This document shows, one piece after another, positions 33,560-46,690 of a DNA stretch of 64,000 bases. The position numbers and the translations under genes were made by a program. The DNA is from Raphanus sativus (lineage: Eukaryota > Streptophyta > Magnoliopsida > Brassicales > Brassicaceae). Each line of letters starts with the position of its first letter. Position 1 is the stretch's first letter. The notes beneath the pieces are model-generated. The model made no database searches. It saw only the letters and a list, made by a program, of their open reading frames with translations, and was not told where the DNA came from. The stretch spans positions 23,042,293 to 23,106,292 of the forward strand of contig NC_079514.1 in the NCBI RefSeq assembly GCF_000801105.2. Direction: 5' to 3'.

Positions 33560-33868
33560 GAATTTACGATGAAATTTAGGTAGGTAGCCGAAAAAACATG
33601 CTTCATAATTTCGTCGTTAAAGCCACGTAAATAATTTCCTCGTAAAGTAGACGCGACACTTACGTTGAGTTTACGAGGAAATTAACTTTCCTCGTTAAAA
33701 CCACCTAATCTTACGTTTCTTTTACGAGGAAAATCTTTCCTCGTTAATTTACGACGAAATAACATTTATTTTATATTTCCTCGTAAGTTCCACGTAACTG
33801 AGATGTAATATTACGAGGTTCCGTTTTCTTCGTTAATTTTCCTCGCCAAATTGCTGTTTTCTTGTAGA
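33560..33868. repeat. Right CACTA subterminal and terminal repeats
   Basis: Dense TTTCCTCGTAAA / TTTACGAGGAAA words as at the left end, finishing with GCTGTTTTCTTGTAGAG and the target duplication GGA. Confidence 0.82.
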
Positions 33869-34429
33869 GGGATAAACCCAAGAAAAAATCTAAAAATATT
33901 GTACAGAGATGTATTCAGATACAGTTTTTTTTCTAAAACAATAAATCAACACCACAATGTCACAATTATCTATAGATAATGACACTATAACATTTTCAAG
34001 CTTTTGGAGGTTAACACATAAGTCAATGAAAAATAACACTGAAAACCAATCAAAACAGTCTGTTTTATACAATTCAGCATTAGGTGAAGACACATAGACA
34101 AAAAGTTCTTTAACAAAATGTCACTTCTAAATTTCAAAGCAAAAACCAATAAATTCAACCTTTCCAACTTTATCTTCCATGTTAGAGATATGTACCAGTA
34201 CGAACGTAAACATATTTTGATTTTCTGCTTTAGTGTGTTCATTATTTGAAGTATCTATTCACAAATCTCTAGAAATTTGATATGATGAATCTGGTTTGAT
34301 TACTTATTTACTTGGTGGAATAAGCACACTTTAAGTCCTATTGTGAAGAACCTCGACTGTATCTTGGTAAATGAAGAATGGATGGTCTAGTTTCCATTGG
34401 CACTAGGTTTCTTCGGCCCTCCTGATTTT
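33869..34429. other. Spacer, nothing recognised
   Basis: AT-rich, with short ORFs that show no known domain. Confidence 0.5.
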
Positions 34430-36080
34430 TCTGATCATGCTTCAATGAAGATATCTCTCTCGTCTGGGTAGCCAAAGATGAAGAAGCGGTTCTCACTCGA
34501 ACTTCTTTTTTCCTTTAAAAGTTTCATAAAAAGGCAAACATTTTTCTGTTGACCTCGAGATGAAAAAGTTGAGTGCCATGACGCGCCGGTCAATATTTGC
34601 ACTTCTTGTTTTGTTTTTGGCGAAGCCATTTCATTAGAGTGTCAATTGGTTTTGGATATACCTTGATTCATCGGTATGTGACTATGCAACCGAGGAATTT
34701 GCATGCTTTCATTGTGAATCGAAACTCATCGTGTTTAATTTCATGTTTTGATGGTTCAGTCTTTCAAAAAATTCTCACACGTGTACGACATGGTATTTTT
34801 CCTCGAAAGAATTTACGAGCATATAATCAATATAAATTCAATGGTTTTCCTGAGATTTTCGGAGAACTTTCAGTTCATGAGTCATTGATAGGTTGCGCCA
34901 GCACTCTTGATACCAAATGGATTACGTTGTAGCAATACATGCTACAGTCCATAATGAATGCATTTTTCTTTTCACGATCTTTGGGTTTCATCATGATTTG
35001 ATTATACCCCGAGAATGTGTCCATAAAAGATAGGAGCTTGTTTCCTGCCATCTCTTCGACCAGTCGATCGATAATGAAAATCTGTCTTTTGGACATGCTT
35101 TGTTGAGATTGGTAAAGTCAATGTAGGCTCGCCGTTTTCCATTTATATATTTAACCATGGTGAGATTGGAAAGCCAAATTCTGATGCTTGGCCTCTGTTA
35201 TTGATCCCAACTTCAGGAGCATTTCGACTTGGTCGTTGACCGTGTTTGCTCGTTCAGGCTCCAACTTTCGTCTTTTTTACAGGTTCAAAATTTAGATATT
35301 TGTTGAGTCTGTGACATGTTACGTTGATGTCAATACTGGGCATATCTTCCACACCCAAGCTAAAGTGTGAATGTTATCTTTTAAAAAAGTTGGGAGCTCT
35401 GTTTATTGTCCGTGGAGGTTAGCGCCAATTTCGACGCAGCGCTCTGGGAGTTTCTTCTCAAGACAAACTGATATCACATGCTCACATTTTTCTTCCAAAG
35501 GCTTGACTTTCCGTAATTTCCTAAAGATTTTTGTTTCATCTCCATGGAGTTTCTGACCGATTCGATTTTGCTTCTTTTTTTTTCTTTTCCGGCTGAATTT
35601 GGGTTTTGGCTGCAGGCCTTCTTCGTTTTAGCTATGTGGGAAAAAAAATCCCGATTCTTTCTGATTATCCCAGATTTCTTTTTTCGTTTCTAGAGGGCTT
35701 TAGAAATTTTAAGAAGAGGTGGTAAGTCGATGAAATGGCTATCAGGGAGTTTATCGATAGAGTTACCATGATTATGTTGTATGACACAGGATAGTCAACG
35801 ACCAATAATCTTACAACTTTTTTTTATATCCTTGGCTTTAACTGAAGGTTATAGTGGTTATCCGGAGAATCCCAAAAATGAGCTTGGATTTTCTAGAAAC
35901 CTAGATTTCCATTCTCTCGAGGGTGCTTTTGAAGACAATATCAGCCGAGCTTCATGTGTAGACTAACACTCTTGGGACGTCGAGATTTTGAATCGTTAAC
36001 TCGATGACGAGGAGATCGTCATGGGGTTGGGCTTGATTGCCATCTCCCTATCCTCGAATGAGATGACGTCGATATCTCTT
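34430..36080 (-). pseudogene. Decayed Tat-like Ty3/gypsy pol (protease and RT remnants)
   Basis: Read on the minus strand from 36080, with many stops and frameshifts. There is an aspartic protease remnant (DVPRVLVYT then a stop then SSADIVF, about 35990-35900), a linker VEIGANLHGQ, then RT blocks RRAYIDFTNLNKACP (about 35150-35090), IDRLVEEMAGNKLLSFMDTFSGYNQIMMKP (35096-34980), CYNVIHL, and TKQEVQILTG (34629-34590). The order protease, RT, RT/RNase H boundary is that of Ty3/gypsy. The LNKACPKD and AFSGYNQI motifs point to the Tat group. It is much older than element F. The LTR-like repeat at 36162 onward probably belongs to it. Confidence 0.78.
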
Positions 36081-38089
36081 TGCTTCAACATCTTTCTAGA
36101 TTAAGCATTTGGTGATTTTGAGTAAGATAATCCCCCCCCCCTCCTCCTTCTAGTGCCAAATTGTGGGAATTAAAAATTTCAATGTCAAAATTTGTGATGG
36201 AAGAAAATGTAGCTTTCTTTGAAGGTGCGAATTATCTGCTTAACCACAAAAACATGAGAAAGACAGACAAAAAATTTAAGGTTTCACAGAGACGTTTTAT
36301 TGACTATGAAGAGAACAATTATATATGAAATTACACCAGAGAGACTGTAAGGAAATCTGTTAATTGTGAGAAACAATAGAACAAACCGAAAAACATTTAT
36401 GTCTAATATTTCTAGTCTAAGAACCTAAGTCCTATGGGAGTTTCTCAGCACTTTCATCTCTAGATCCCTTTCTTGAATATTCAAGGTCTTGTATATATAG
36501 TCTCTCAAAGTCGGACGTGTTACCTTTTTATATGAATTTCTATCTTCTGTTTTTCCGATTACCCTTTATCCTCCCAGATTGGAGTATATACTTTTTCGAA
36601 ATCTCCACACGTCATGTTTTCTTCCTTATTCTTCTCCATCTACACCATCATCGAAATTTGGATATTTTGAACTTCAAGTTGTAAGTGGGATGTTTCGGGC
36701 TGTTTCATGACTTGCGACGAATCTTGGAATAATCATTATTTTAATCTAAGTTTTGGTTTTTGATGCCTTTGGTCAATGAAATGATAAAATCATTCTTTTG
36801 TCTAAAACATTATGTTGTTCAAGTTAACCCTTTCTGACACATTATTTAGCTAAAGTTTACGAGAAAACCAAGTGTTTCTTGTTTTCATCGTAAAAATCAA
36901 TGTCAATTCCGAATGCAATGAAATGTAAGAGCATTTCGGAAGAAATTTTAACAAGAACATAACAAAATAAAGAATGGAGGATGAGGAGTGGGCGATGTAG
37001 ATTAGGCGATGAGGAACATTAGATAAGGAAAGGGAGAGAGGTCATTTGCGATGTGATGCAGGCAATGAGGGGAGAGAGAGAGAGAGGTCACATGCGATGA
37101 GGCCATGACGATAATTTGTGTGGGCTATTAAACATGGAGATGAGGAATGAGAGAGAATTGAAGGGCGATGAGTACATGGGGGAGAGATATATCAAAGGAG
37201 GGCCATGTCGATGAGGAGAGAGAGAGAGAGATGACGTCGATATCTCTTTGCTCTAACATCTTTTTGGTGATTTTGAGTAAGAGAATTGCCCCCGTCCCCA
37301 CCCTTCAACCTTCTAGTGAAAATTGTGGGAACCAAAATTCGCACTGTCGAAATTTGTGATGGAAGAAAGTGTAGCTTTCTTTGAAGATACGGATTCTCTT
37401 GAAGATATGGATTATCTTCTTAACCACACAAACTTGAGAAAGACAAAGACAAAAAAAATGTAAACTATCACAAAGACGTTTTATTTAATATGAAGAGAAC
37501 AATTATATATGAAACTAGACCAGGGAGACTGTAACGAAATTTGTTAATAGTGAGAAACAATAGAACAAAGCAAAAAACATCTAAGTCTAAACTTGCTACT
37601 CTACCAACCTAAATCCTACGGGCATTTCTCAGCACTTTTGTCTCTGGATCCCATTCTTGAATATCCAAGGATTTGTATATATAGTTTCTCAAAGTCGGAC
37701 GTGTTACCTTTGGTCAATGAAATGATCAAAAATCAATTTTTGTCAAAAACATTATGTTGTTCAAGTTAACCATTTCTTACTCGTCGTTCGGCTATACTTT
37801 ATGAGAAAACCAAGTGTTTCTTGTTTTTCTCGTAAAAAATCAACGTCAACTCTGATTGCAATGAAATGTAAGAGAATTTCGGAAGACATTAGAACGAGAA
37901 CATGACAATATACAGAATGGACGATGAGGAGTGGGTGATGTAAATTAGGCGATGAGTGAGGAATGTTAGCTAAGGAAATAGAGAGGTCTTTTGGGATGTG
38001 TTACAGGTGAGAGGCCATGTCGATAAGGTGTGTGGGCGATGAACCATGGAGATGAGGAATGACAGAGATCTAAAGTGTGGGCCATGATG

Positions 38090-38171
<82 letters not shown>

Positions 38172-38205
38172 AAGGGCGACGAGGCCATGTCGATGAGTAG
38201 AGAGA
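36062..38205 (-). repeat. Duplicated LTR/leader unit of the decayed gypsy element
   Basis: Segment 36062-37225 is repeated imperfectly at 37231-38205. Shared landmarks are GACGTCGATATCTCTTTGC, the PBS-like TTTGGCACTAGAAGGAGG (minus strand, 36144-36161), the LTR start TGTGGGAA (36162 and 37324), AACGTTTTAT-type tracts and GATGAGGAGTGGGNGATGTA. Units end in GA-rich runs (37215-37230 and 38092-38167). The distal LTR end is unclear. Confidence 0.65.
38092..38167. repeat. (GA)n microsatellite, ~37 repeats
   Basis: Uninterrupted AG/GA dinucleotides. They generate spurious Ser-Leu ORFs on the minus strand. Confidence 0.95.
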
Positions 38206-38357
38206 GCTCAAAACCGACCTGATATTCAAATATTTTATACTATTATCCATCGGTTAATTTTAACTATACCGAAACCGAGCCGAACCAGTCAAAATCGGGT
38301 GGGACTCGGTTCAGCTATTCAGTTATGGGTAAACGTTTCATGCCTGTTGGCTTAGGT

Positions 38358-41300
38358 TAAAATATTGATTTATGTTAAGGTGATATATATCATCATAAAG
38401 TCATGATAATGTTCAAAAACCTTGAATTTGCCTAATGGTTTATGATCTGTCTAAATGGGTGACAATGTCTTGGTTTGAGTTTCGGAAGGAACAAATGTTC
38501 TAATTTTTCTTTTATGAAAACGACATTGTTTCAGCTAATGGTGCCACGTCTGATGTGCAGTTAGCCAATTTAACTGTTGACTAACTTATTTCAACACCAG
38601 AATAGATTTAAGCACGTTTTTTTAGAAAATGGATAGTTTATTTGGATCATAATCAAGTTGATATTGTATTTAGCAAGGTTCACTTGTTTGGATCGTATTT
38701 AGCACGGTTCACTTGTTCATATCGTATTTAGCACACCTAATTTTTTTTGTGGTTGTAATATCCATTTTTCCCTTGACTTGTTTCTTTGGGCCTTAACTCA
38801 ATTATCACATACGGCCCAACTTTTATGTTTCTTCTTCTTCAAGTGGAACCAGCCCAATAAAAATGTGAGGCCCAGAAAACCACTTAGTCAATTGCTAACA
38901 TTCCTCACATCTTATTTCATCCGCTATAAGGGGGTGTATTCAATCTGAAGTTTGGAGGTGATTTGACTTTTAATGAGATTTTAGATGATTCAATGAATGA
39001 GACTTAATTTTTATATTTTTTAAAGAAACTCAATCCAAACACTCTAAAATCAATCAAAACTTTAAAACTCTGCAACTTAACATATTTTCAATAGCATTGA
39101 ATTTTAAATGAGTAATTCAAATTTATATTTGAATAATAGTGGATTTGTCATTTGAATAAAAATCACCTAAAATTCTCAGTTGAATACACCACAGTAAAAA
39201 TACATAGAAAAAATACTTAATGGCGTCAAACAAACCTATCTCCTAAAAGCACGAGAAGAAAATTTCTACAGACCAATCCTAACTGTCTCGACATGGAACC
39301 ATAATCTATTATGGCTTCCAAGGCACCAAAAAGCTCTATAACAACCACTTATAATCTACACGAGATTTTAATCCGCACTTTCGAACCGGGGATTTTTTTT
39401 AACTATAGTTAAACAAATTTTATTATAAATAAGTATTTTGAAATTTTTATATATTTATATTACAAAGTCATATTATATTCCAGAAGCGAGTATGTTTAAA
39501 ACTATATAATTTATGAATTATTTTATTTAAAATTTTGGTATGTACATTCTTATATAACTGTTTTTAGGCTTGGCATATTACCCGGATCCAAGAAACCAAA
39601 CCAATACTGACTTAAAAATATGGTTTGGTTCGAGTCTGGGTCCTATTCGAGACCCGACCGGATGGCTAAAATATCTAAAATCTTTGAGTATGTTAGGTAT
39701 ATTTAGGTATAGTTTCAAGTTTTGAATAAAATTTCAAATTTTAATAATATATTTTGGGTATTCGGGTAAAAGTTTGAGTGTGTTTTTTGGTTCCTCAATC
39801 AGATTTCAAATAAAATTTTGGAGGGATTGGTATTTGAATACATTTTGGGTATTTGTTTAGGTTTTTGTGTATTTTTGAGCTTTCGGATAATTTTAAAACT
39901 TTTTGTCTTAGATATCCAGATCCATTATGTAGTTGAAAGTTTTCAAATATTTAGTTGGACCTAAATGTTTAGGACCTAAAAGATCCGGATCCGAAAGGAA
40001 TTAATACGTACCCGACCCCAAGACCCTTATGCACATGTCTACTCTTTTTAATTATATTTTATGTGTATTTTATAAGAGTTATATTTGTGGAGTTGATGAG
40101 ATCTAAGATTTATTAGAAAGATTTTTAGTTAATTTAGTATAGATCTATATGATTTTTAATTGTTTTTAAAATTTTCTTAAATAATTTTATTATAAATACT
40201 CTTTATAAAAATCAATTTAAAATATTTCTAGGAGAAGTATATCACAAGAGAAGAGGAGTAACAATATCTATACTATTTAAAGTATTTAAAATGTTATATG
40301 GTTAAATTAATTAATAATATAACAAAAAAAATTATGCATGATGGAACAATATATATGTGGGATATGGCGTGGAGATCTTACATAATATTGGTAATTAATT
40401 AATTAACAGGGACAAAGTTATAATTAATTTGACTGATTACAAAATTAGTTGGTTAAATAACGAATTTTTAGGAATAAATACTAGGAAATGTTATATTTTA
40501 TTAATATTGATTAAGGTAAATATTAAACTTCTAGTGAATAGGTCCAAACAACCTTTTGAAGTAGATTTATTAAAACTCCTTCTCTTTTAATAGAGTAGAT
40601 GGTAATAGAGTAGAATAAAATATTGATTTATGTTAAGGTGATATATATCATCATAAAGTCATGATAATGTTCAAAAACCTTGAATTTGCCTAATGGTTTA
40701 TGATCTGTCTAAATGGGTGACAATGTCTTGGTTTGAGTTTCGGAAGGAACAAATGTTCTAATTTTTCTTTTATGAAAACGACATTGTTTCAGCTAATGGT
40801 GCCACGTCTGATGTGCAGTTAGCCAATTTAACTGTTGACTAACTTATTTCAACACCAGAATAGATTTAAGCACGTTTTTTAGAAAATGGATAGTTTATTT
40901 TGGATCATAATCAAGTTGATATTGTATTTAGCAAGGTTCACTTGTTTGGATCGTATTTAGCACGGTTCACTTGTTCATATCGTATTTAGCACACCTAATT
41001 TTTTTTGTGGTTGTAATATCCATTTTTCCCTTGACTTGTTTCTTTGGGCCTTAACTCAATTATCACATACGGCCCAACTTTTATGTTTCTTCTTTCAAGT
41101 GGAACCAGCCCAATAAAAATGTGAGGCCCAGAAAACCACTTAGTCAATTGCTAACATTCCTCACATCTTATTTCATCCGCTATAAGGGGGTGTATTCAAT
41201 CTGAAGTTTGGAGGTGATTTGACTTTTAATGAGATTTTAGATGATTCAATGAATGAGACTTAATTTTTATATTTTTTAAAGAAACTCAATCCAAACACTC

Positions 41301-42850
41301 TAAAATCAATCAAAACTTTAAAACTCTGCAACTTAACATATTTTCAATAGCATTGAATTTTAAATGAGTAATTCAAATTTATATTGAATAATAGTGGATT
41401 TGTCATTTGAATAAAAATCACCTAAAATCTCAGTTGAATACACCACAGTAAAAATACATAGAAAAAATACTTAATGGCGTCAAACAAACCTATCTCCTAA
41501 AAGCACGAGAAGAAAATTTCTACAGACCAATCCTAACTGTCTCGACATGGAACCATAATCTATTATGGCTTCCAAGGCACAAAAAGCTCTATAACAACCA
41601 CTTATAATCTACACGAGATTTTAATCCGCACTTTCGAACGGGGATTTTTTTTAACTATAGTTAAACAAATTTTATTATAATATAGTATTTTGAAATTTTT
41701 ATATATTTATATTACAAAGTCATATTATATTCCAGAAGCGAGTATGTTTTAAAACTATATAATTTTATGAATTATTTTTTTTAAAATTTTGGTATGTACA
41801 TTCTTATATAACTGTTTTTAGGCTTGGCAATATTACCCGGATCCAAGAAACCAAACCAATACTGACTTAAAAATATGGTTTGGTTCGAGTCTGGGTCCTA
41901 TTCGAGACCCGACGGATGGCTAAAATATCTAAATCTTTGAGTATGTTAGGTATATTTAGGTATAGTTTCAAGTTTTGAATAAAATTTCAAATTTTAATAA
42001 ATATATTTTGGGTATTCGGGTAAAAGTTTGAGTGTGTTTTTTGGTTCCTCAATCAGATTTCAAATAAATTTTGGAGGGATTGGTATTTGAATACATTTTG
42101 GGTATTTGTTTAGGTTTTTGTGTATTTTTGAGCTTTCGGATAATTTTAAAAACTTTTTGTCTTAGATATCCAGATCCATTATGTAGTTGAAAGTTTTCAA
42201 ATATTTAGTTGGACCTAAATGTTTAGGACCTAAAAGATCCGGATCCGAAAGGAATTAATACGTACCCGACCCAAGACCCTTATGCACATGTCTACTCTTT
42301 TTAATTATATTTTATGTGTATTTTATAAGAGTTATATTTGTGGAGTTGATGAGATCTAAGATTTATTAGAAAGATTTTTAGTTAATTTAGTATAGATCTA
42401 TATGATTTTTAATTGTTTTTAAAAATTTTCTTAAATAATTTTATTATAATACTCTTTATAAAAATCATTTAAAATATTTCTAGGAGAAGTATATCACAAG
42501 AGAAGAGGAGTAACAATATCTATACTATTTAAAGTATTTAAAATGTTATATGGTTAAATTAATTAATAATATAACAAAAAAAATTATGCATGATGGAACA
42601 ATATAATATTGGGATATGGCGTGGAGATCTTACATAATATTGGTAATTAATTAATTAACAGGGACAAAGTTATAATTAATTTGACTGATTACAAAATTAG
42701 TTGGTTAAATAACGAATTTTTAGGAATAAATACTAGGAAATGTTATATTTTTTATAATTGATTAAGGTAAATATTAAACTTCTAGTGAATAGGTCCAAAC
42801 AACCTTTTGAAGTAGATTCATAAAACTCCTTCTCTTTTAATAGAGTAGAT
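38358..42850. repeat. 2.25-kb direct tandem duplication (38358-40600 and 40616-42850)
   Basis: Offset 2,258 bases. The copies are collinear over their whole length. Differences are overwhelmingly single-base insertions or deletions, mostly in homopolymers, with few substitutions. No gene is recognisable in the unit. Each unit holds a MITE (38931-39192, 41186-41448) and a repeat with ACCCGGATCCAAGAAACC. A 15-base filler separates the copies. Confidence 0.92.
38931..39192. mobile_element. MITE with GGTGTATTCAA ends (second copy 41186-41448)
   Basis: The left end GGGGTGTATTCAATC and right end GTTGAATACACC form an inverted repeat around about 260 bases of AT-rich DNA. A clear target duplication was not resolved, so the superfamily is uncertain (PIF/Harbinger-like by its ends). 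The second copy lies in the tandem duplicate. Confidence 0.6.
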
Positions 42851-43152
42851 GGTTAAATTAATTAATGATATAACCAAAAAAAAATTATGCATGATGGAAC
42901 AATATATGTGTGGGATATGGCGTGGAGATCTTACATAATATTGGTAATTAATTAATTAACGGGGACAAAGTTATAATTAATTTGACTGATTACAAATTAG
43001 TTGGTTAAATACCAAAATATTAGGAATAAATATTAGGAAATGTTATATTTATTAATATGATTAAGGTAAATATTAAACTTCTAGTGAATAGGTCCAAACA
43101 ATCTTTTGAAGTAGAATTAGTAAAACTCTTTCCCTTTTAATAGAGTAAATGG
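42551..43152. repeat. ~300-bp older tandem repeat
   Basis: 42551-42851 is repeated at 42852-43152 (GGTTAAATTAATTAATNATA through TTTTAATAGAGTANATGG), with substitutions as well as indels, unlike the 2.25-kb pair. The same unit also forms the end of the first 2.25-kb copy. Confidence 0.8.
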
Positions 43153-45190
43153 CTCTAAGGATGAGAAATTACTCAATTTCCATTATTAAAAAATCTCATT
43201 TTAGCCATTGGATCAAATCATCCTCAACCTTTTTGGTAGAAATAAAGAACTAACTTTTCGTTAAGCCACAAAACACTCAACTTTTATTAACAAGCCATTT
43301 CAATGATAAAATTTCGTTAACCATATCATTTTAGGCATATTAATAGTTGACCAACGGTATGCCTTTAAAGTTGATGTCTTTTTGGCACAAAAATAAATTA
43401 ATAATTTTTTTCAAAATCTTAAATTTTAAATATTGAAATATATATTTAATAACTATAACACTAATAATAAAATAAGAAATAATTCAAACCAAAAATAATT
43501 TTTTCATTTTATCAAAGTAAAAGTTTAAATATTTTCATTTATATTTTAAAATAATTAGTTAACTTATGAGTAATTAATAATTTGGTTTTAAAAAACAATT
43601 ATTAAGAACTTTTATAATTATCTACGATCAATTTTTCTTAACTGTTTATATAATCTTATTGGGATTGTGTTTTATAATATTGATGTCAAGGCTTTTTTAG
43701 TGAACTGCTAGTTCAACTTTTATTCTCAAACGAAAATAATTATCCAAAACAAATTTGTATAATTTCTATAAATTTGTTACAAGATTACTTCTTCTGCATT
43801 TTAATTATAAGTAAATTCCACCAAAACCTGTTAAGATCCAAAATAAAGCTATATAATTAGAATATCATTTATTTTTTATTTTTGTGAGGATAAAAAATAT
43901 TAATATTTTACAGACAATAATAAATTATGAAATCATAATCCAATTAGGACATATCTGAATAGTTACAAAATTGATATTAAATTAATAATTAATTACAAAA
44001 GTTCTTTATAATTATTTAATAAAAATAAGTATAACTAATGATATCATTAACTATAAGGAGTTTTCATGCGCCATGCGCAGATATAAAACTTTCAAAAATA
44101 TTTTTATATAAAATAAATTTTCAATTTTCAGTATTTAAATTGAAATTTTATTAATTAAAAAGTAAAAACATAATGTAATTTTTCTAGTTTGATTTATTCA
44201 ATTTATTTACTTTTTAATTTAATTTTTATTTTAAATGTAATAATAATAATTATTAAAAACTATAGAGTTTATTTATTCATATTATATTTTATTCATATTA
44301 TACCTTATTCAGTTAAATTTTATTTAAATTAGTTCTAATAAATAAATACATTAATATAAATAACATATATAAGTTGATAAATATATAATTATAACTACAC
44401 TTATTCTGATAATAAAATTATGATTCATAAATTGAAGAAAAAAATTATATTCGTAATTATTATTTATATATATATAATTATGTTATTTTAATAGATATAG
44501 AAAATTATTAGTATTAACATATTTCTAAAATCTTACCAAAATGGATATTGTAGAAGAATAATATTTTTGATATAAAATTTATTAGTTATTACTATATTAC
44601 GAAACTTTGCCAAACATATGTATCCATATATAGAAGATAGCCATTACCATATTTAAGAAATCTTGCCAAAACATAAATGAGTGAGTTACCATTAGAGACA
44701 CTTTTTCTCTTTTTTTTTGACAGTTTAAAGCACATTCTGCTGGATGAACACTTTTTCTTTTGTTTATGTTGATTTTGGACTAAATTGTCCTTGTTGGACG
44801 AAGTAAGAAAATAAATGAATTGATATTAGTGGGGACCATTTATGCTGTCTAATTAATGGGGACCAAATTGATTTACGTTTCTGATAGGTATATAGAAAGG
44901 AAAGTTATCTTTTTTAAGCCATTAGATATGAAAAGTGCCACTAGATCGTACGGTTAAAGTTATTTGATTTTCTTAGTATTACTTTATTAATCCCTTTCAT
45001 TTCTTTATGTGATTATTTGAACATATTAAAGTATATAAATAAATAAGTTTGATATCATAAATTATATTTTTTTGTTCTCTACATTTTAAAATCCATTTTA
45101 GGATATCTTTTTGCAATCTAAATATGAAAAAAATATTAACAAAAATAATTGTAGACTAAGTGTTTGTGGATAAAAAAAATATGGACATAA
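43153..45190. other. AT-rich spacer, nothing recognised
   Basis: Very AT-rich with no ORF of note. A short GC hairpin (ATGCGCCATGCGCA, about 44069) stands alone. Confidence 0.6.
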
Positions 45191-45197
45191 ATATTGG

Positions 45198-45478
45198 GGG
45201 TGATTGGTTGGGTTGTACGAAGTGGCTTTAGCTTTAATTTTTGTCTACAACCCTAAATATCACCAATCATGTTTTATATTAATTTTTACGGCTACAACCA
45301 AAAAGGTAAAGTTACAGCAAAAAAAAATAAAAAATAGCTTTAAAAGCCTTATTGTATAAAGTTCCATTTTTTTAGCTGTAGCAAATTTTAAAACTACATC
45401 TCTTAAAGCTAAATCAAAATAATCTACAGACTAAAGTCTAAAATAATTTTTTTACAGTTACAGCTCAACCAATCACCC
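45198..45478. mobile_element. MITE with GGGTGATTGGTTG ends
   Basis: Terminal inverted repeats GGGTGATTGGTTG and CAACCAATCACCC enclose 281 bases. Both halves carry AAAGCTAAA / TTTAGCTTT words, so it can fold back. The flanks ATATTGG and ACATTGTG are only weakly alike, so the superfamily (hAT-like?) is uncertain. Confidence 0.7.
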
Positions 45479-46021
45479 ACATTGTGTCTATAGAAAAAAT
45501 ATGGATATGGACATAGTAAATGTATACAAAAAGTGGACATGATTTAGTGTTGATTTGAGAAATGTGGTTTCATATCAACTTAATTACTAAGAGTTCATAA
45601 TAGATCATCCATCCACTTTCATATTAAACACATACATGATTGTGTGGACAATTTAAGCAAAAACATTTGTGGATGGATGATTATGGACTCGTAACATTGT
45701 AAAAATTATGAAGAAAAAGTTCAAACACATAATTATGCAACAGTTGGATTTATAGTTTTCAAATAATTAGATGGATCTCAGTATAAGTATGGCATCAACC
45801 ACATAAAAACATGTCTTTCACGTTGGCTTAAGAAACAGTAACAGAAACTGAAGAATAGAATGCAGGCAAATAAACTAATTATTGTTAACACAGATCATTT
45901 AATTTATGTTTTAGTGAATAGATCATTTAATATGATTTCTCAATAAACTAAGTAATTATACACACTTTATTTTAAGACTCACAAAAGTGACTACAACCAA
46001 ACAATGAGCAAAACAATTAAT

Positions 46022-46170
46022 GTAGCTCGGACCTACTCGTCGTCGCATCCTCTCCGCACTGGAGCTCGGACCTGCTCGCCGTCCTGCCGTCCTCTCCACA
46101 ACAGAGTTCAGACCTGCTCGCCGTCGCGTCTTCCTCTCCACACCAGAGTCAGATCTGCTCGTCATCTCTC
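46022..46170. repeat. GC-rich ~42-bp minisatellite, 3-4 units
   Basis: Units of the type GCTCGGACCTGCTCGCCGTC followed by a CCTCTCCACA-type segment. They stand out as a GC-rich island in AT-rich spacer. ORFs on both strands come from the repeat. Confidence 0.75.
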
Positions 46171-46690
46171 CCGTCCACAAAATCTTAAATTAAAGATTCG
46201 ATTCAATTGGAAGATTATAATTGACTTCGATTTTGTCATGGTTAGTTAAAGAAAGTAGAAGGGTAGATGAAACTTATCTAAAAGTGGAGAGCAATGAGTT
46301 AAAACGTGGAGAGGAAATTACAGAATCAAAACTAGTGATGATAATTCTGGGTTTATGATTTTTTGACAAATGATGAAGAAAAAAGAAAGTGTCACCAAAA
46401 TTAGGGTTAGAAAATTTGGGAAATTAAATCTGAGTTAGAAATCAGTATTAGAGAAAGGACGTAGGAAAAAGTGATTTTCCAGAAATAAAAAATAATTTTT
46501 GAATTACTTATTTTTATCGCCTAGTTAGAGTTATGGAATTAAAGTAATTGGTCAATTTCTATATAGAGTCAGAAGAAAGAGATTATAGTTGAGTCTTATC
46601 TGAGGGTATGAAAGACAATGCACATGGATAAAGTGTCTCTCCAGCATGAAGTGTCTATATGTGCAATTCATAAGTCATAATGTGTCCTAG

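Larger units (their letters stand above)
5399..33868 (-). mobile_element. CACTA (En/Spm) DNA transposon, greatly enlarged by nested insertions
   Basis: The left end reads CACTACAAGAAAGCAG. The right end reads GCTGTTTTCTTGTAGAG, whose complement is CTCTACAAGAAAACAGC, so the termini match with few changes. The three bases before the left end and after the right end are both GGA, the 3-bp target duplication expected of this superfamily. Both flanks hold the same subterminal word family (TTTACGAGGAAA / TTTCCTCGTAAA). Two transposon genes lie on the minus strand: a TNP2-type transposase (N-terminus at 33452, C-terminus at 9085) and a Transposase_24-type second gene (7807-5995). Everything between 11357 and 32003 interrupts TNP2. 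Both genes carry stops and frameshifts, so the element is not autonomous now. Confidence 0.85.

Noticed and set aside
37970..38188. 72-codon Ser-Leu ORF
   Set aside because: Produced by the (GA)n microsatellite.
44060..44095. Possible Helitron 3' hairpin (ATGCGCCATGCGCA)
   Set aside because: No CTRR end at the proper distance on either strand and no matching 5' end.
45956..46249. Arg/Ser-rich ORFs on both strands
   Set aside because: They come from a ~42-bp GC-rich minisatellite; no homology and no gene signals.
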